This document shows positions 42,683 through 50,523 of a stretch of DNA of 64,000 nt, in pieces. This DNA comes from JALHFZ01 sp963674625 (GTDB taxonomy: Bacteria; Synergistota; Synergistia; Synergistales; Aminobacteriaceae), in contig CAXXXO010000004.1 of NCBI GenBank assembly GCA_963674625.2, positions 372,001-436,000 on the forward strand. The letters are read 5' to 3'. Position numbers and translations under genes: made by a program. The stretch's first letter is position 1. Each line of letters begins with the position of its first letter. Below the pieces are notes generated by a model. That model did not search any database, was not told where the DNA came from, and saw only the letters and a program-made list of their open reading frames with translations.

Positions 42683-43824
42683 CGCCGCACCTCCTCGATG
42701 ACCTGAAGGATCTCCTCGGGCGTATGGGGCGTTCCGAGGTTCTTCGTAGCCCGGGCCGTGCGGGCCTTTCCGCAGACCGCCCGCTCCACTTCTCCGGCGT
42801 ACCGGCCGATGTTCATCTCCACGGTGACCACCGCGGAGACATTCGCCCCCAGGTCCTGAATCGCTTCCTCGGGGAAGGGCCACGGAACGTCGATTTTAAG
42901 AAGTCCGGCCTTGATCCCCTTCTCCCGGGCCAGCTTGACGGCGTCAAGAGCGGGACGGACCTCGCTTCCGTAGGCCACCAGACCCACTTCCGCATCGTCG
43001 AGGTCGAACCGCACTGTGCTGGAGATTTTCTTCCGGTTCTCCCGAACCTTTCCGGTGATCCTCTTGTAGAGCCGTTCGAAGGCCCTGGGCTCCCATTCGA
43101 TGTCTCCCCGCTCGTCGTGGGGGTTGATGGAGTTGATGACCCGGTACCCCGTTCCAAGCTCGGCGAAGTCGGGCACGCCCCACTCGCTCCCCGCCTGGAA
43201 GGGACGATAGTCAGAAGGAGACTTTTCCGTCCGCTTCCTGTTCACCACCGTGAGGGCCGAGGCCTCGGGGATCTCGAGACGCTCCCGCATGAGCGCGAGG
43301 GACATCTCGGAGATGACGATGACGGGCGTGCGGTATTCCTCCGCCAGGTTGAAGGCCCGGAGAGTGAAGTCGAAGGTCTCCTGGACCGTCGACGGGGCGA
43401 GGACAATCATCTCGTGATCTCCCGCAGCCCCCCACCGCACCTGCATGATGTCCGCCTGGGTGGCGAAGTTCTCGCCCCTGCACCGCATGACGTCCGCGAT
43501 GACCAGGGGAGCCTCGATCGCCACGGCGTATTCGATCCCCTCCATCATGTAGTCAAACCCCGCGCTGGCCGTGGCCGTCATGGCCTTGGCACCCGCAAGG
43601 GACGCCGCTCCCGCCGCGTAGATGGAGCACAGCTCGTCCTCTCCCTGGAAGAAGACCCCGCCGACGGCCGGCAGACGCCGGGCCATCCCCTCGGAGACCT
43701 CGTTCGCAGGGGTTATGGGGTAGCCGGCAAAAAAATCGCACCCCGCCGCCAATGCACCTTCCACTGCTGCATAATTTCCCTGCATGAAATGGACGCCGGT
43801 AAGCACTCGGCTCTCGAATCCCAT
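42679..43824 (-). CDS. korA: 2-oxoacid:ferredoxin oxidoreductase alpha subunit
   Basis: A 381-residue alpha subunit and first gene of the korABC-sucCD-korD operon. It begins with VLTGVHFMQGNYAAVEGALA and GCDFFAGYPITPANEVSEGM (the typical GYPITP motif), continues with MTATASAGFDYMMEGIEYAV, and closes with a thiamine-enzyme transketolase C-terminal-like region (VGLVAYGSEVRPALDAVKLA, VVTVEMNIGRYAGEVE). Its preference cannot be fixed from sequence alone. Upstream is a sigma-70-like promoter with an inverted repeat over the -10. Confidence 0.9.
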   Translation of the reverse strand: MGFESRVLTGVHFMQGNYAAVEGALAAGCDFFAGYPITPANEVSEGMARRLPAVGGVFFQGEDELCSIYAAGAASLAGAKAMTATASAGFDYMMEGIEYAVAIEAPLVIADVMRCRGENFATQADIMQVRWGAAGDHEMIVLAPSTVQETFDFTLRAFNLAEEYRTPVIVISEMSLALMRERLEIPEASALTVVNRKRTEKSPSDYRPFQAGSEWGVPDFAELGTGYRVINSINPHDERGDIEWEPRAFERLYKRITGKVRENRKKISSTVRFDLDDAEVGLVAYGSEVRPALDAVKLAREKGIKAGLLKIDVPWPFPEEAIQDLGANVSAVVTVEMNIGRYAGEVERAVCGKARTARATKNLGTPHTPEEILQVIEEVRR

Positions 43825-43870
43825 TCATACACCTCCAATTTTTATGCCCGGGCACAACCCGGGGAAGAAT

Positions 43871-43913
43871 ACTCTCGAGAATTGAGAGTAACACGCAGAA
43901 TATTAAATGTCAA
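43871..43913 (-). promoter_or_regulatory. Promoter and possible operator of the kor-suc operon
   Basis: On the minus strand a perfect TTGACA (43908-43913) is followed after 17 bases by an extended -10, TGTTACTCT (core 43885-43890). An inverted repeat ACTCTC (43871-43876) with GAGAGT (43884-43889) overlaps the -10 and start region, as expected for an operator. A CCCGGG-CACAA-CCCGGG hairpin lies nearer the gene (about 43847-43864). Confidence 0.6.
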
Positions 43914-43938
43914 ATATAAAAAGGGAAGGCTGCGGGGA

Positions 43939-45016
43939 TTACAGCTCGAGGTACTGGAGGATGCTTTTCCCCACGATCTTTTCGGCAGGCTCGAAGAGCG
44001 CCGGGCTGCGCATTCCGCAGCCGAGCAGGATGTGGCTTCTCGGCACCGCGAGGACGGCGGCGTTCATGCCGGGGGCGATGTCATCACAGGATACAACCCT
44101 GCCCGTGGTACGGTCGAATACAGTGATGAGATCGGGGAAAGTCGCCGCCCGCCGCTCCCCTTCGTCAAGAGTCATGTAATCCTTCCAGAATGTCAGCTCC
44201 CAAGGTCCGAAGACGGCCTTCCCCGAGGTCATCCCGCCGGCGGTGAAGCGGTCGACTCCCTCCACCCGTCCTCTGAAGACCACCGAACCGGAGAGCATTT
44301 CCGCCACAGCGTCAGCAACGGCATCAGGCCCTTCCGGAGCGGCGGCTTTCATTGCCTGTCCGAGCCGGATGGCCTGTTTCACCGCCCCCGGCGCTCCGTT
44401 CTCCTGAAGAAAAGAGACTTTCACCGGGTTGCGGGCCACGGCCAATACGCCTCCGGCCATGCAGGCGGAGTGTCGTATCATGGCGGATACGGTTTCCACG
44501 GACCCCCGGAGAAATCCCTCCATGTACTTTTTTCGCTCAGGGTTTCCTCCGGCGAAGGAAGCCGCGGAGACATACCCGTCCACGAGATGAAGGCCCATGG
44601 ATCCCATCTCGGAGGTGGGATGGGCCCTTCCGTTGCAGGGAGCGTCGGCCACGGGAATTCCGAGGATGGCCCCTTCGAGCCATCCATGGACCACCCCCGG
44701 CCTCGCTGCATTCGTTGGAGATGAGCGCGGCCGGGCGCTCCACGCCGTTTTCCAGAAGAAGTTCGAGGCTGCGGATATAGGACCGGGCGGAGACGAAAGG
44801 GTCCTCTATGCGGGGACAGGTGACGGACGAGCATGTGACAACCGTTCCCTCCGGGTCCAGGTCCTCTGCGTCCACGAGGACGGGAGAACCGATCTTCAGG
44901 GCAAGTCCTCCGAGATGGAGGGCCGCCTCAAGGGAATCGGCGTCACCTCCTCCCAGAACGGAGGCGCCGAGCACCGCCGCCTCGAGAATATCCTGGGTAA
45001 GCTTCATTCGAGCCAT
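43939..45016 (-). pseudogene. DUF917-family protein (hydantoinase-like) with a frameshift
   Basis: A DUF917 protein of about 358 residues if intact; relatives include S-methyl-thiohydantoin desulfurase-like proteins. The first part (KLTQDILEAAVLGASVLGGG, ALISNECSEAG) and the rest (VHGWLEGAILGIPVADAPCN, LITVFDRTTGRVVSCDDIAP) lie in different frames. An extra base in the C5 run 44694-44698 explains the shift; removing one base joins EAG to VVHGW. The start ATG 45016 has GGGAGGAG. It follows the 116-residue gene by 25 bases and belongs to the DUF1576 operon. The single homopolymer event may be a sequencing error, so the gene could be functional. Confidence 0.75.
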
Positions 45017-45041
45017 GATTTCTCCTCCCTTTGTCCTTTCT

Positions 45042-45392
45042 TCAATCGAACTTTCTCGTCAGGACAATTTTGACCTTCCTGCCCTCTTCATCATGCTCCA
45101 CCGACACGGTATCGGTGAGAATGCCCACGAGATAGATTTCCTGCCCGCTGCTGACGTCCCCCGAGAGGGACCAGGAGTATTCCTCCATTTCCGGCGCCCG
45201 TGGCATGCGGAGCAGTCGGGTCATCTCCCGTATCTTCCCCGTGGGGCTTCCGGCATAGTCCGATGCGAGGGTCACCCGGTAGCGGTCGTCGAGTTTATCC
45301 ACCTGGGCGGAGATGTTTTTTGCCCCCATGGAAAAAAAGAAATTCATCATTTCAGTGACAAGACGGGAAACGATGAGTCGTTCATCCCTCAT
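45042..45392 (-). CDS. Conserved-looking protein of unknown function (116 aa)
   Basis: A 116-residue soluble protein that I cannot assign. It has no signal peptide or membrane helix; the sequence alternates charged and hydrophobic residues (NISAQVDKLDDRYRVTLASD, EEYSWSLSGDVSSGQEIYLV) in a pattern that suggests a mixed alpha-beta fold. Its ATG at 45392 overlaps the DUF1576 stop by four bases, with GGGGAG six bases upstream, so the two are translationally coupled. The nearest reading is a cytoplasmic partner or regulator of the DUF1576 membrane protein. It was found inside a longer frame whose upstream part is only an antisense-type shadow. Confidence 0.7.
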   Translation of the reverse strand: MRDERLIVSRLVTEMMNFFFSMGAKNISAQVDKLDDRYRVTLASDYAGSPTGKIREMTRLLRMPRAPEMEEYSWSLSGDVSSGQEIYLVGILTDTVSVEHDEEGRKVKIVLTRKFD

Positions 45393-46666
45393 TTTTTTCT
45401 CCCCTCTCTGAAAATTTCGATGAGCGGCACGAGCAGGGCTGCTACGATGCCGCCGGCAAAACCGTTGTTGTAGAGGTTGAATCCTCCGTGGAGAACCCCC
45501 ACGTTGAGCACCACGGAGGAATGGAGATAGCCGGCGAGCACTCCGTACTGCCAGCCGAAAACCCCGCCGATGGGAGCGAGGGTCGTGCCGAAGAGGGCCG
45601 CAAGCTGGATGGGAGGATCGGCGATCCCCCAGGTCTTCGTGAGGCTCCCCAGCATCACCCCGAGAAAAATGGGGGTGATGTTCTTCGGAGTCTTGCCGAG
45701 GGCGCTGAACCCTGACACGGTGAGAACACCTCCGAGGGTGGGTCCGTTCAGATCTCCTCCGATGAGGAGAATGTAGGCGACGGCGATAAGTCCGTTTAGA
45801 CCCATGTTGATGAGGGTTGGAGGAAAGTCCATGATGTCCACGAAGTCTGCCACGAGGCGTCCCGGGTGGTTCAATACCGCCCTGTACCCCTCGAAGGACC
45901 GGCCGTTGAGCCACCACCCCGCCGCGACGAAACCGCAGAAGAGGAGAATGCAGGGAGGCGCGAGGAGCCCGTTGTTCCCCCTTGTCCAGATCACCCGGCT
46001 CAGATCGACGAACCCGTGGGACCGGAAGAGGGAGACCATGATGGTCCCCACCATGCCTGCGGCGAACCCCATGTTGTAGAGGTTGAAACCCCGGTGAACG
46101 GCCATGAAGGCCGAGGCCAGGGGAGGAAGAATGAATCCTGCGGTGATGCCGATGAAGGCCCCGAAGGGAATTCTCATGGCCGGAGGAAAGGTGAAGCCGA
46201 ACATGATCTGGCTCACCAGAGGGGCGAGGGCCGTGCCGAAAAAGGCGATGTAGACGAACTGGAGGAAGGGCTCCTTTCGGTACCATGAGAAGAGCCAGAC
46301 TCCGGCGAAGGGGAACCAGACGTTGAAAATATTCTTTCCGAAAAAGGCAAAACCTGCGATGATGAAGACTGCTGCGAAGGATATTCCCCTCAGGTGGACC
46401 TTCATGCGGAGGAGTATGGCCGTGAAGATGAGGGTGAGCAGGCCGCTGTTCACAAAAGAGGCCCCCATCCCTCCCACCTCCACATAGTCGGTGATGAGAT
46501 AGTCGGGCTCGATGATGATTCGTAGGAGACCATGGTAAATTTCCGGCAGGGAGCTCTGGGTGAGGCCGAAGAGGATGAGCAGGGCGCCGAAAAGAAGGAG
46601 AAAGAGGCTTTTCCCCCGGTCTCCCACTGCGAATCGGTCATATTTTAATTTTCCTGACTGGGGCAT
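45389..46666 (-). CDS. DUF1576 family integral membrane protein
   Basis: A 425-residue membrane protein with roughly ten to twelve hydrophobic segments and an internal repeat: HRGFNLYNMGFAAGMVGTIM in the middle and HGGFNLYNNGFAGGIVAALL near the C-terminus are near copies, so the two halves may have arisen by duplication, as in many transporters. Function is not established; transport of a small solute is likely. Start ATG 46666 has GGAGG upstream. It precedes the 116-residue gene and the DUF917 gene in one operon, which suggests that the cargo is a substrate or product of the DUF917 hydrolase-like protein. Confidence 0.8.
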   Translation of the reverse strand: MPQSGKLKYDRFAVGDRGKSLFLLLFGALLILFGLTQSSLPEIYHGLLRIIIEPDYLITDYVEVGGMGASFVNSGLLTLIFTAILLRMKVHLRGISFAAVFIIAGFAFFGKNIFNVWFPFAGVWLFSWYRKEPFLQFVYIAFFGTALAPLVSQIMFGFTFPPAMRIPFGAFIGITAGFILPPLASAFMAVHRGFNLYNMGFAAGMVGTIMVSLFRSHGFVDLSRVIWTRGNNGLLAPPCILLFCGFVAAGWWLNGRSFEGYRAVLNHPGRLVADFVDIMDFPPTLINMGLNGLIAVAYILLIGGDLNGPTLGGVLTVSGFSALGKTPKNITPIFLGVMLGSLTKTWGIADPPIQLAALFGTTLAPIGGVFGWQYGVLAGYLHSSVVLNVGVLHGGFNLYNNGFAGGIVAALLVPLIEIFREGRKK

Positions 46667-46724
46667 GGGTCAATCGCCTCCTCGAAAAAACGGATTGAAA
46701 AACGAAGCCTGTGAAAGAAGAATA

Positions 46725-48139
46725 TCAGGAAAGGGGTAAAGATTCACTCCCCTTTCCGGGAGGACAGATATTCTGAAGCTGTCTTTGCTGCCGCAGAAGG
46801 CGGAATTCCCTCTTCAGAAACCAGGCTGCCATGATCCCTCCGCCGAGGTCGGAGAGAGGAATGGCCATCCAGACCCCGTCCGTGCCGAAATGGGGAGGAA
46901 GGAAGTAGAGAGGAATGAATATGAAGAAAAAATGGCGGGAAAGGGTGAGAAAAATGCCCGTCTTCGCCTTGCCGATTGCCTGGAAGGTATGGGAGGCGAT
47001 GATGCTCACCGCCGCGAAGATGACTCCGCTGTAGCCTATCCGCAGCCCCCGGACGGTGAGGGCGAGAAGCGGCCGGGTCGTCGGCGTTGAAGATTCGGAA
47101 TCAGCGGCTCGGGCGCGGCCATGATGAGAAGAAAGCTTCCGGCGAAGAATAGGGCCGCCATGGCGAGGGCCGTTTTGACGGAGGAGATGACCCGCCCGTA
47201 GTCCTTCGCTCCGTAGTTGTAGCCGATGATGGGCTGCACTCCCCCGGCGAGGCCGAGGACCGGAAGAAAGAGAAGGCTGTCGAGGCTGAAGAAAATACCC
47301 ATGGCTGAAATGGCGAGATCTCCTCCATAGGTGCGGAGGGATGCGGTTGAAGAGGGCCAGGACGAAGGTGAGAGCTCACCTCGGTGAGACATGGGGCCAG
47401 CCCGACGGCAAGAATCCGCCTCGTGATGACGCCGTCGGGACGCAGATTTTTCAGACGGATCCGCAGAATTCCCTTTTTGCGGGCGTAGTAGGCCCCTGCC
47501 CACAGAGCCGAGAGGACTTTGGGAAATCACCGTGGCGACGGCGGCCCCCCGAATTCCCATATCCATGCCGAGAATGAACAGCCAGTCGAGAAGGATGTTC
47601 GCGAAAGCCCCGAGAACGAGGGTGTACATGGCATATCGGGGACTGCCCTCCGCGCGGATGAAAAAGTTGAACCCGAAAGCCACGAGGGAAAAAAATATCC
47701 CCCAGGCGGCTATGTCCATGTACGCCTTCGCAAGGGGCATCATGGTGGCGCTGGCACCGGAGAGGTCGAGAATCTCCCGGGAATACAGGGCGCCCCCCAG
47801 GCTCAGCAGAATGCCTCCTCCGGTCAGATAGACAAGGGCGTTGCCCATGATCTTCTCCGCCCGGGCCCGCCTTTTTTCTCCGAGGGAGATGGAGATCAGG
47901 GAGCCTCCTCCCACGCCGATGAGCAGGCCGTAGGAAATTGCCAGCAGCATGAAGGGAAAGGCCACGCTGATCGCACCGATTCCGGTGGGGCCGACGGTCT
48001 GGCCGACGAAGATCCTGTCGACGATATTGTAAAGGGCGTTCGCCAGCATCCCCACGATGGCCGGAAGGGAGAATCGGATCATCAGGCGGGGTATGGAATC
48101 CGTCCCCATGGCCTGGGACTGGTTTTTCTGTTTTTCCAT
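46725..48139 (-). pseudogene. MATE-family efflux transporter with multiple frameshifts
   Basis: A multidrug/toxic-compound extrusion protein of the MATE family (Na+ or H+ coupled). The N-terminal 200 residues are intact (PRLMIRFSLPAIVGMLANAL, VGPTGIGAISVAFPFMLLAI). Five single extra bases then break the frame: in TTT 47518-47520, near 47371-47376, at GGG 47338-47340, at GG 47097-47098 and near 47070-47073. Removing one base at each gives a continuous protein, including VLSALWAGAYYARKKGIL, VSLTFVLALFNRI, LRTYGGDLAISAMGIFFSLD, LIRIFNADDPA and LLALTVRGLRIGYSGVIFAA, to the stop at 46725. All are +1 events, and the residues are otherwise good. It may be a true pseudogene or an assembly problem. 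Confidence 0.75.
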
Positions 48140-48213
48140 TTATATTTTTCCTCCAAAGACTCTTTCTACGGGAAATGATTATATCCCATAGAAAGATCCT
48201 GCCCGTTCAAAAA

Positions 48214-48250
48214 AAGATCATCTCCTGCGGTGTCCTCCAGGAGATGATCC
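48214..48250 (-). terminator. Terminator after pckA
   Basis: A 12-base-pair inverted repeat (48216-48227 with 48238-48249, arms GATCATCTCCTG and CAGGAGATGATC) with a ten-base loop. On the minus strand it is followed by a run of seven T (48209-48215 read as A on the plus strand). Confidence 0.9.
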
Positions 48251-48293
48251 TCAGCATTTTTTCTTTCCCTCGGGATACAAGAAGAAGGGGCGG

Positions 48294-49955
48294 CTATTTT
48301 CCGCCCTTTCGCCCCATTTCCTCGAGGGCCTTCTGAAGGGCTTTTTCCGCTTCCGGGGGCAGCCGGTCGATCCCGCCTTTATCCGTGTTTCGCGATGCCA
48401 CGAAGGAGAGGCGGTCCTGAAGGCGGGAGCCCATCTCCTTCCGGTAGACTTCGTCGGAAAAGTTTATGGGGAAACGGGGCAGCTCCATGGTCTCCATGTC
48501 GCTGAAGGGGCCGAAGGGAACGAAGGACGCCTGGCCTTCCACGATGCGCTCGAGGATGCCGAGGGTATCCGCCGGGGTGACCTTCTTCCCCATGAAATCC
48601 CCCGTATTCAGAATGTAGCAGTCCACCCCGTCGTCGAAGAGGGCCCGGAAACGTTCGTAGTCGAGGCCGAGAGGATAGGTGCGGAAGGGGTTGGCGTAGC
48701 TCTCGATGACAAGGGCGTTGGGGTCAACCCCCGGGGCGAGGCGCTCGGCGGTCGTCCGCTTCGTGGCCAGGGTCGCGCCGAAAACGGCGGCCAGGTCCGA
48801 ACCCTTCAGACGGACAACGGGAGGAATGGTCTGGTCCTTCATGAGCCAGAAAATGGCGTCGATGGGTTCGTCGATCCGGTCGACCCGCACAGGTGACCAG
48901 AGCTTCGACTTGATGGCCCTTCCGTTGCCGTTGCGCAGATCCTCGGTCACAGGATAGAGAAGGCCGTCCTCTCCCCGGGTGACCCCGCAGTTCTGAAGGG
49001 AGATGATGAACTTGTTGTCCTCGCACCCCATGGGATAATCCTGGACCTTGTCGAAATAGGAGGGTTCGAGGGCGATGGCGTATTTCTCCCTGCCGTTGAT
49101 GATGAAGGCGTCGTCGTGAAGGACGGTGATGTCGTACTTTTCGCCGTGGCGGGCATGGGTGAGGGTGGATTTTCCCGACCCGGAGAGGCCGAAGACCGCC
49201 GCCACGAAGGAGCGGCCGTTTTTCAGGTTGTACCGCTTCAGCCCCCCGTGGCAGGAGGCAAATCCGTTTCGGACGGCCGTCCCCCAGGCGAGGGTGAGAG
49301 TGCCTTTCTTGAGCTCGCCGAAGTAACGCATTCCGAGGACCGCCGCGCAGTTGTGGAGGGGGTCGAAGAAGGCGAGCCCCAGGGGAAACTGGGGAGAGGT
49401 CCAGTCGGGGTCGGCGTACATGAAGATGTCGCCGTCGGGCAGAACTCTGGAATCCCTGTACATGTCGCGGTAGGTTTTATTGAGATACTGAAAGTTCAGC
49501 ATCCAGTTGTAGACGAGGTTTTCGTGATTCCGGGGGACGAGCAGATGGGCCTTGACCATGAAGTCCTGCTCGAGGCCGATGTAGGCCTCCGCGGAATAGC
49601 ACGTTCGATATCGGCTTCCGTAGACCGCCTCCCGAAGAATGGGGGCAAATTCCGCCATATCCACCCCCGGCTCGCCGAAAATTTTTCTTGCCGCGGCACA
49701 GCGGCCCACCACGGCGCCGTCGTTGATGAGAAGAACATTGCTCCGGGCAGGAAGACCCTGTCCCTCAGGCCGGTAGACGGGCATACCCGTCAGCTCCACC
49801 GTTCCGGGGCTTTGCCGGGCGAGCTGGTAGGCCTCCTTGAGATCCTGCACGGGGAGGACATTGTTTCCGTAGAAGGCGCTTTCGATGGTGGTCCGTGCCT
49901 GAGACTTGATTCGAGAGAAACTTTCCGCGTCGGAATAGAGCTCCAGGGTCGCCAT
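48294..49955 (-). CDS. pckA: Phosphoenolpyruvate carboxykinase (ATP), divergent form
   Basis: A 553-residue enzyme interconverting oxaloacetate plus ATP and phosphoenolpyruvate plus CO2. The P-loop GLSGSGKST is at 256-264, the metal-binding strand is ITVLHDDAFIINGREKYAIA, YFGELKKGTLTLAWGTAVRN carries the Y/K pair, and FGATLATKRTTAERLAPGVD belongs to the nucleotide domain. The N-terminal substrate motif of classical enzymes (TGRSPKDK type) reads TGMPVYRPEGQG here, so this is a divergent member. It stands alone between two hairpin-rich gaps. It could run in the gluconeogenic or the fermentative direction. The 153 bases upstream contain no other gene. Confidence 0.85.
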   Translation of the reverse strand: MATLELYSDAESFSRIKSQARTTIESAFYGNNVLPVQDLKEAYQLARQSPGTVELTGMPVYRPEGQGLPARSNVLLINDGAVVGRCAAARKIFGEPGVDMAEFAPILREAVYGSRYRTCYSAEAYIGLEQDFMVKAHLLVPRNHENLVYNWMLNFQYLNKTYRDMYRDSRVLPDGDIFMYADPDWTSPQFPLGLAFFDPLHNCAAVLGMRYFGELKKGTLTLAWGTAVRNGFASCHGGLKRYNLKNGRSFVAAVFGLSGSGKSTLTHARHGEKYDITVLHDDAFIINGREKYAIALEPSYFDKVQDYPMGCEDNKFIISLQNCGVTRGEDGLLYPVTEDLRNGNGRAIKSKLWSPVRVDRIDEPIDAIFWLMKDQTIPPVVRLKGSDLAAVFGATLATKRTTAERLAPGVDPNALVIESYANPFRTYPLGLDYERFRALFDDGVDCYILNTGDFMGKKVTPADTLGILERIVEGQASFVPFGPFSDMETMELPRFPINFSDEVYRKEMGSRLQDRLSFVASRNTDKGGIDRLPPEAEKALQKALEEMGRKGGK

Positions 49956-50108
49956 GGTACTCTCCTCTTTTCTCCCGCAGGCGGGAACGTTATGAAACGC
50001 CGGTCGTCTCCGGCAAAACTATTCTACCACGGAGATTATGGCCTATCGGTCAAAAGGAAAAAGATGACCTGAGAAAAAAGAAAAAAATATAAAAAGGCAA
50101 CAATTCTT

Positions 50109-50498
50109 CTAGAATCCCCTCCGCCTCCGGAGGGTTTCATAGGCTTCCTGGATCTCCTGAAACTTCCGTTCCGCCAGCCTGATGAAGTCGGGGTCGAGCT
50201 TCTGCCCGATGAACTTGTCGGGATGGTAGCGTCCGAGCATCTCCCGGTAGCATCTCTTGACCTCCTCGTCCGACGAGGAGGGAGAGCATCCGAGCACGGC
50301 ATAGGGGTCTTTCGGCCCCCGGGGAGGCTCGGAAGAGCCCGGCCTCCCTCTTCCTCCCGGCGGCGGAGTGGAGCCGCGTTCGTACCGCCCCGCTCCCGGT
50401 CGGAGGATACGGCTGAAAAAGCTCCAGAGCACATAGAGGGCGATGAGGGTCGGGAGCAGACGAATGATGAGATAGAAGAGCCGCAGGAGCAATGCCAT
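50109..50498 (-). CDS. Membrane-anchored J-domain (DnaJ-like) protein
   Basis: A 129-residue protein: an N-terminal membrane helix (LLLRLFYLIIRLLPTLIALY, about 3-30), a Pro/Gly/Arg-rich linker and a C-terminal J domain of about 65 residues (KDPYAVLGCSPSSSDEEVKR, REMLGRYHPDKFIG, FQEIQEAYETLRRRR). The HPD tripeptide that stimulates Hsp70 is intact. There are no zinc-finger or client domains. It probably recruits DnaK to the membrane. It follows the 427-residue gene by 25 bases, so the pair is likely an operon. Start ATG 50498 follows GGGGAGG. Confidence 0.85.
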   Translation of the reverse strand: MALLLRLFYLIIRLLPTLIALYVLWSFFSRILRPGAGRYERGSTPPPGGRGRPGSSEPPRGPKDPYAVLGCSPSSSDEEVKRCYREMLGRYHPDKFIGQKLDPDFIRLAERKFQEIQEAYETLRRRRGF

Positions 50499-50523
50499 GG
50501 GAACCTCCCCGAATTTGTTGTTC

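Noticed and set aside
42724..44724. A 666-codon plus-strand frame opposite korA and DUF917.
   Set aside because: Composition and lack of motifs show it is an antisense shadow of the kor and DUF917 genes.
45393..46286. N-terminal extension in the same frame as the 116-residue protein.
   Set aside because: It overlaps the DUF1576 gene entirely in another frame; the overlap start at 45392 with a ribosome site is far better.
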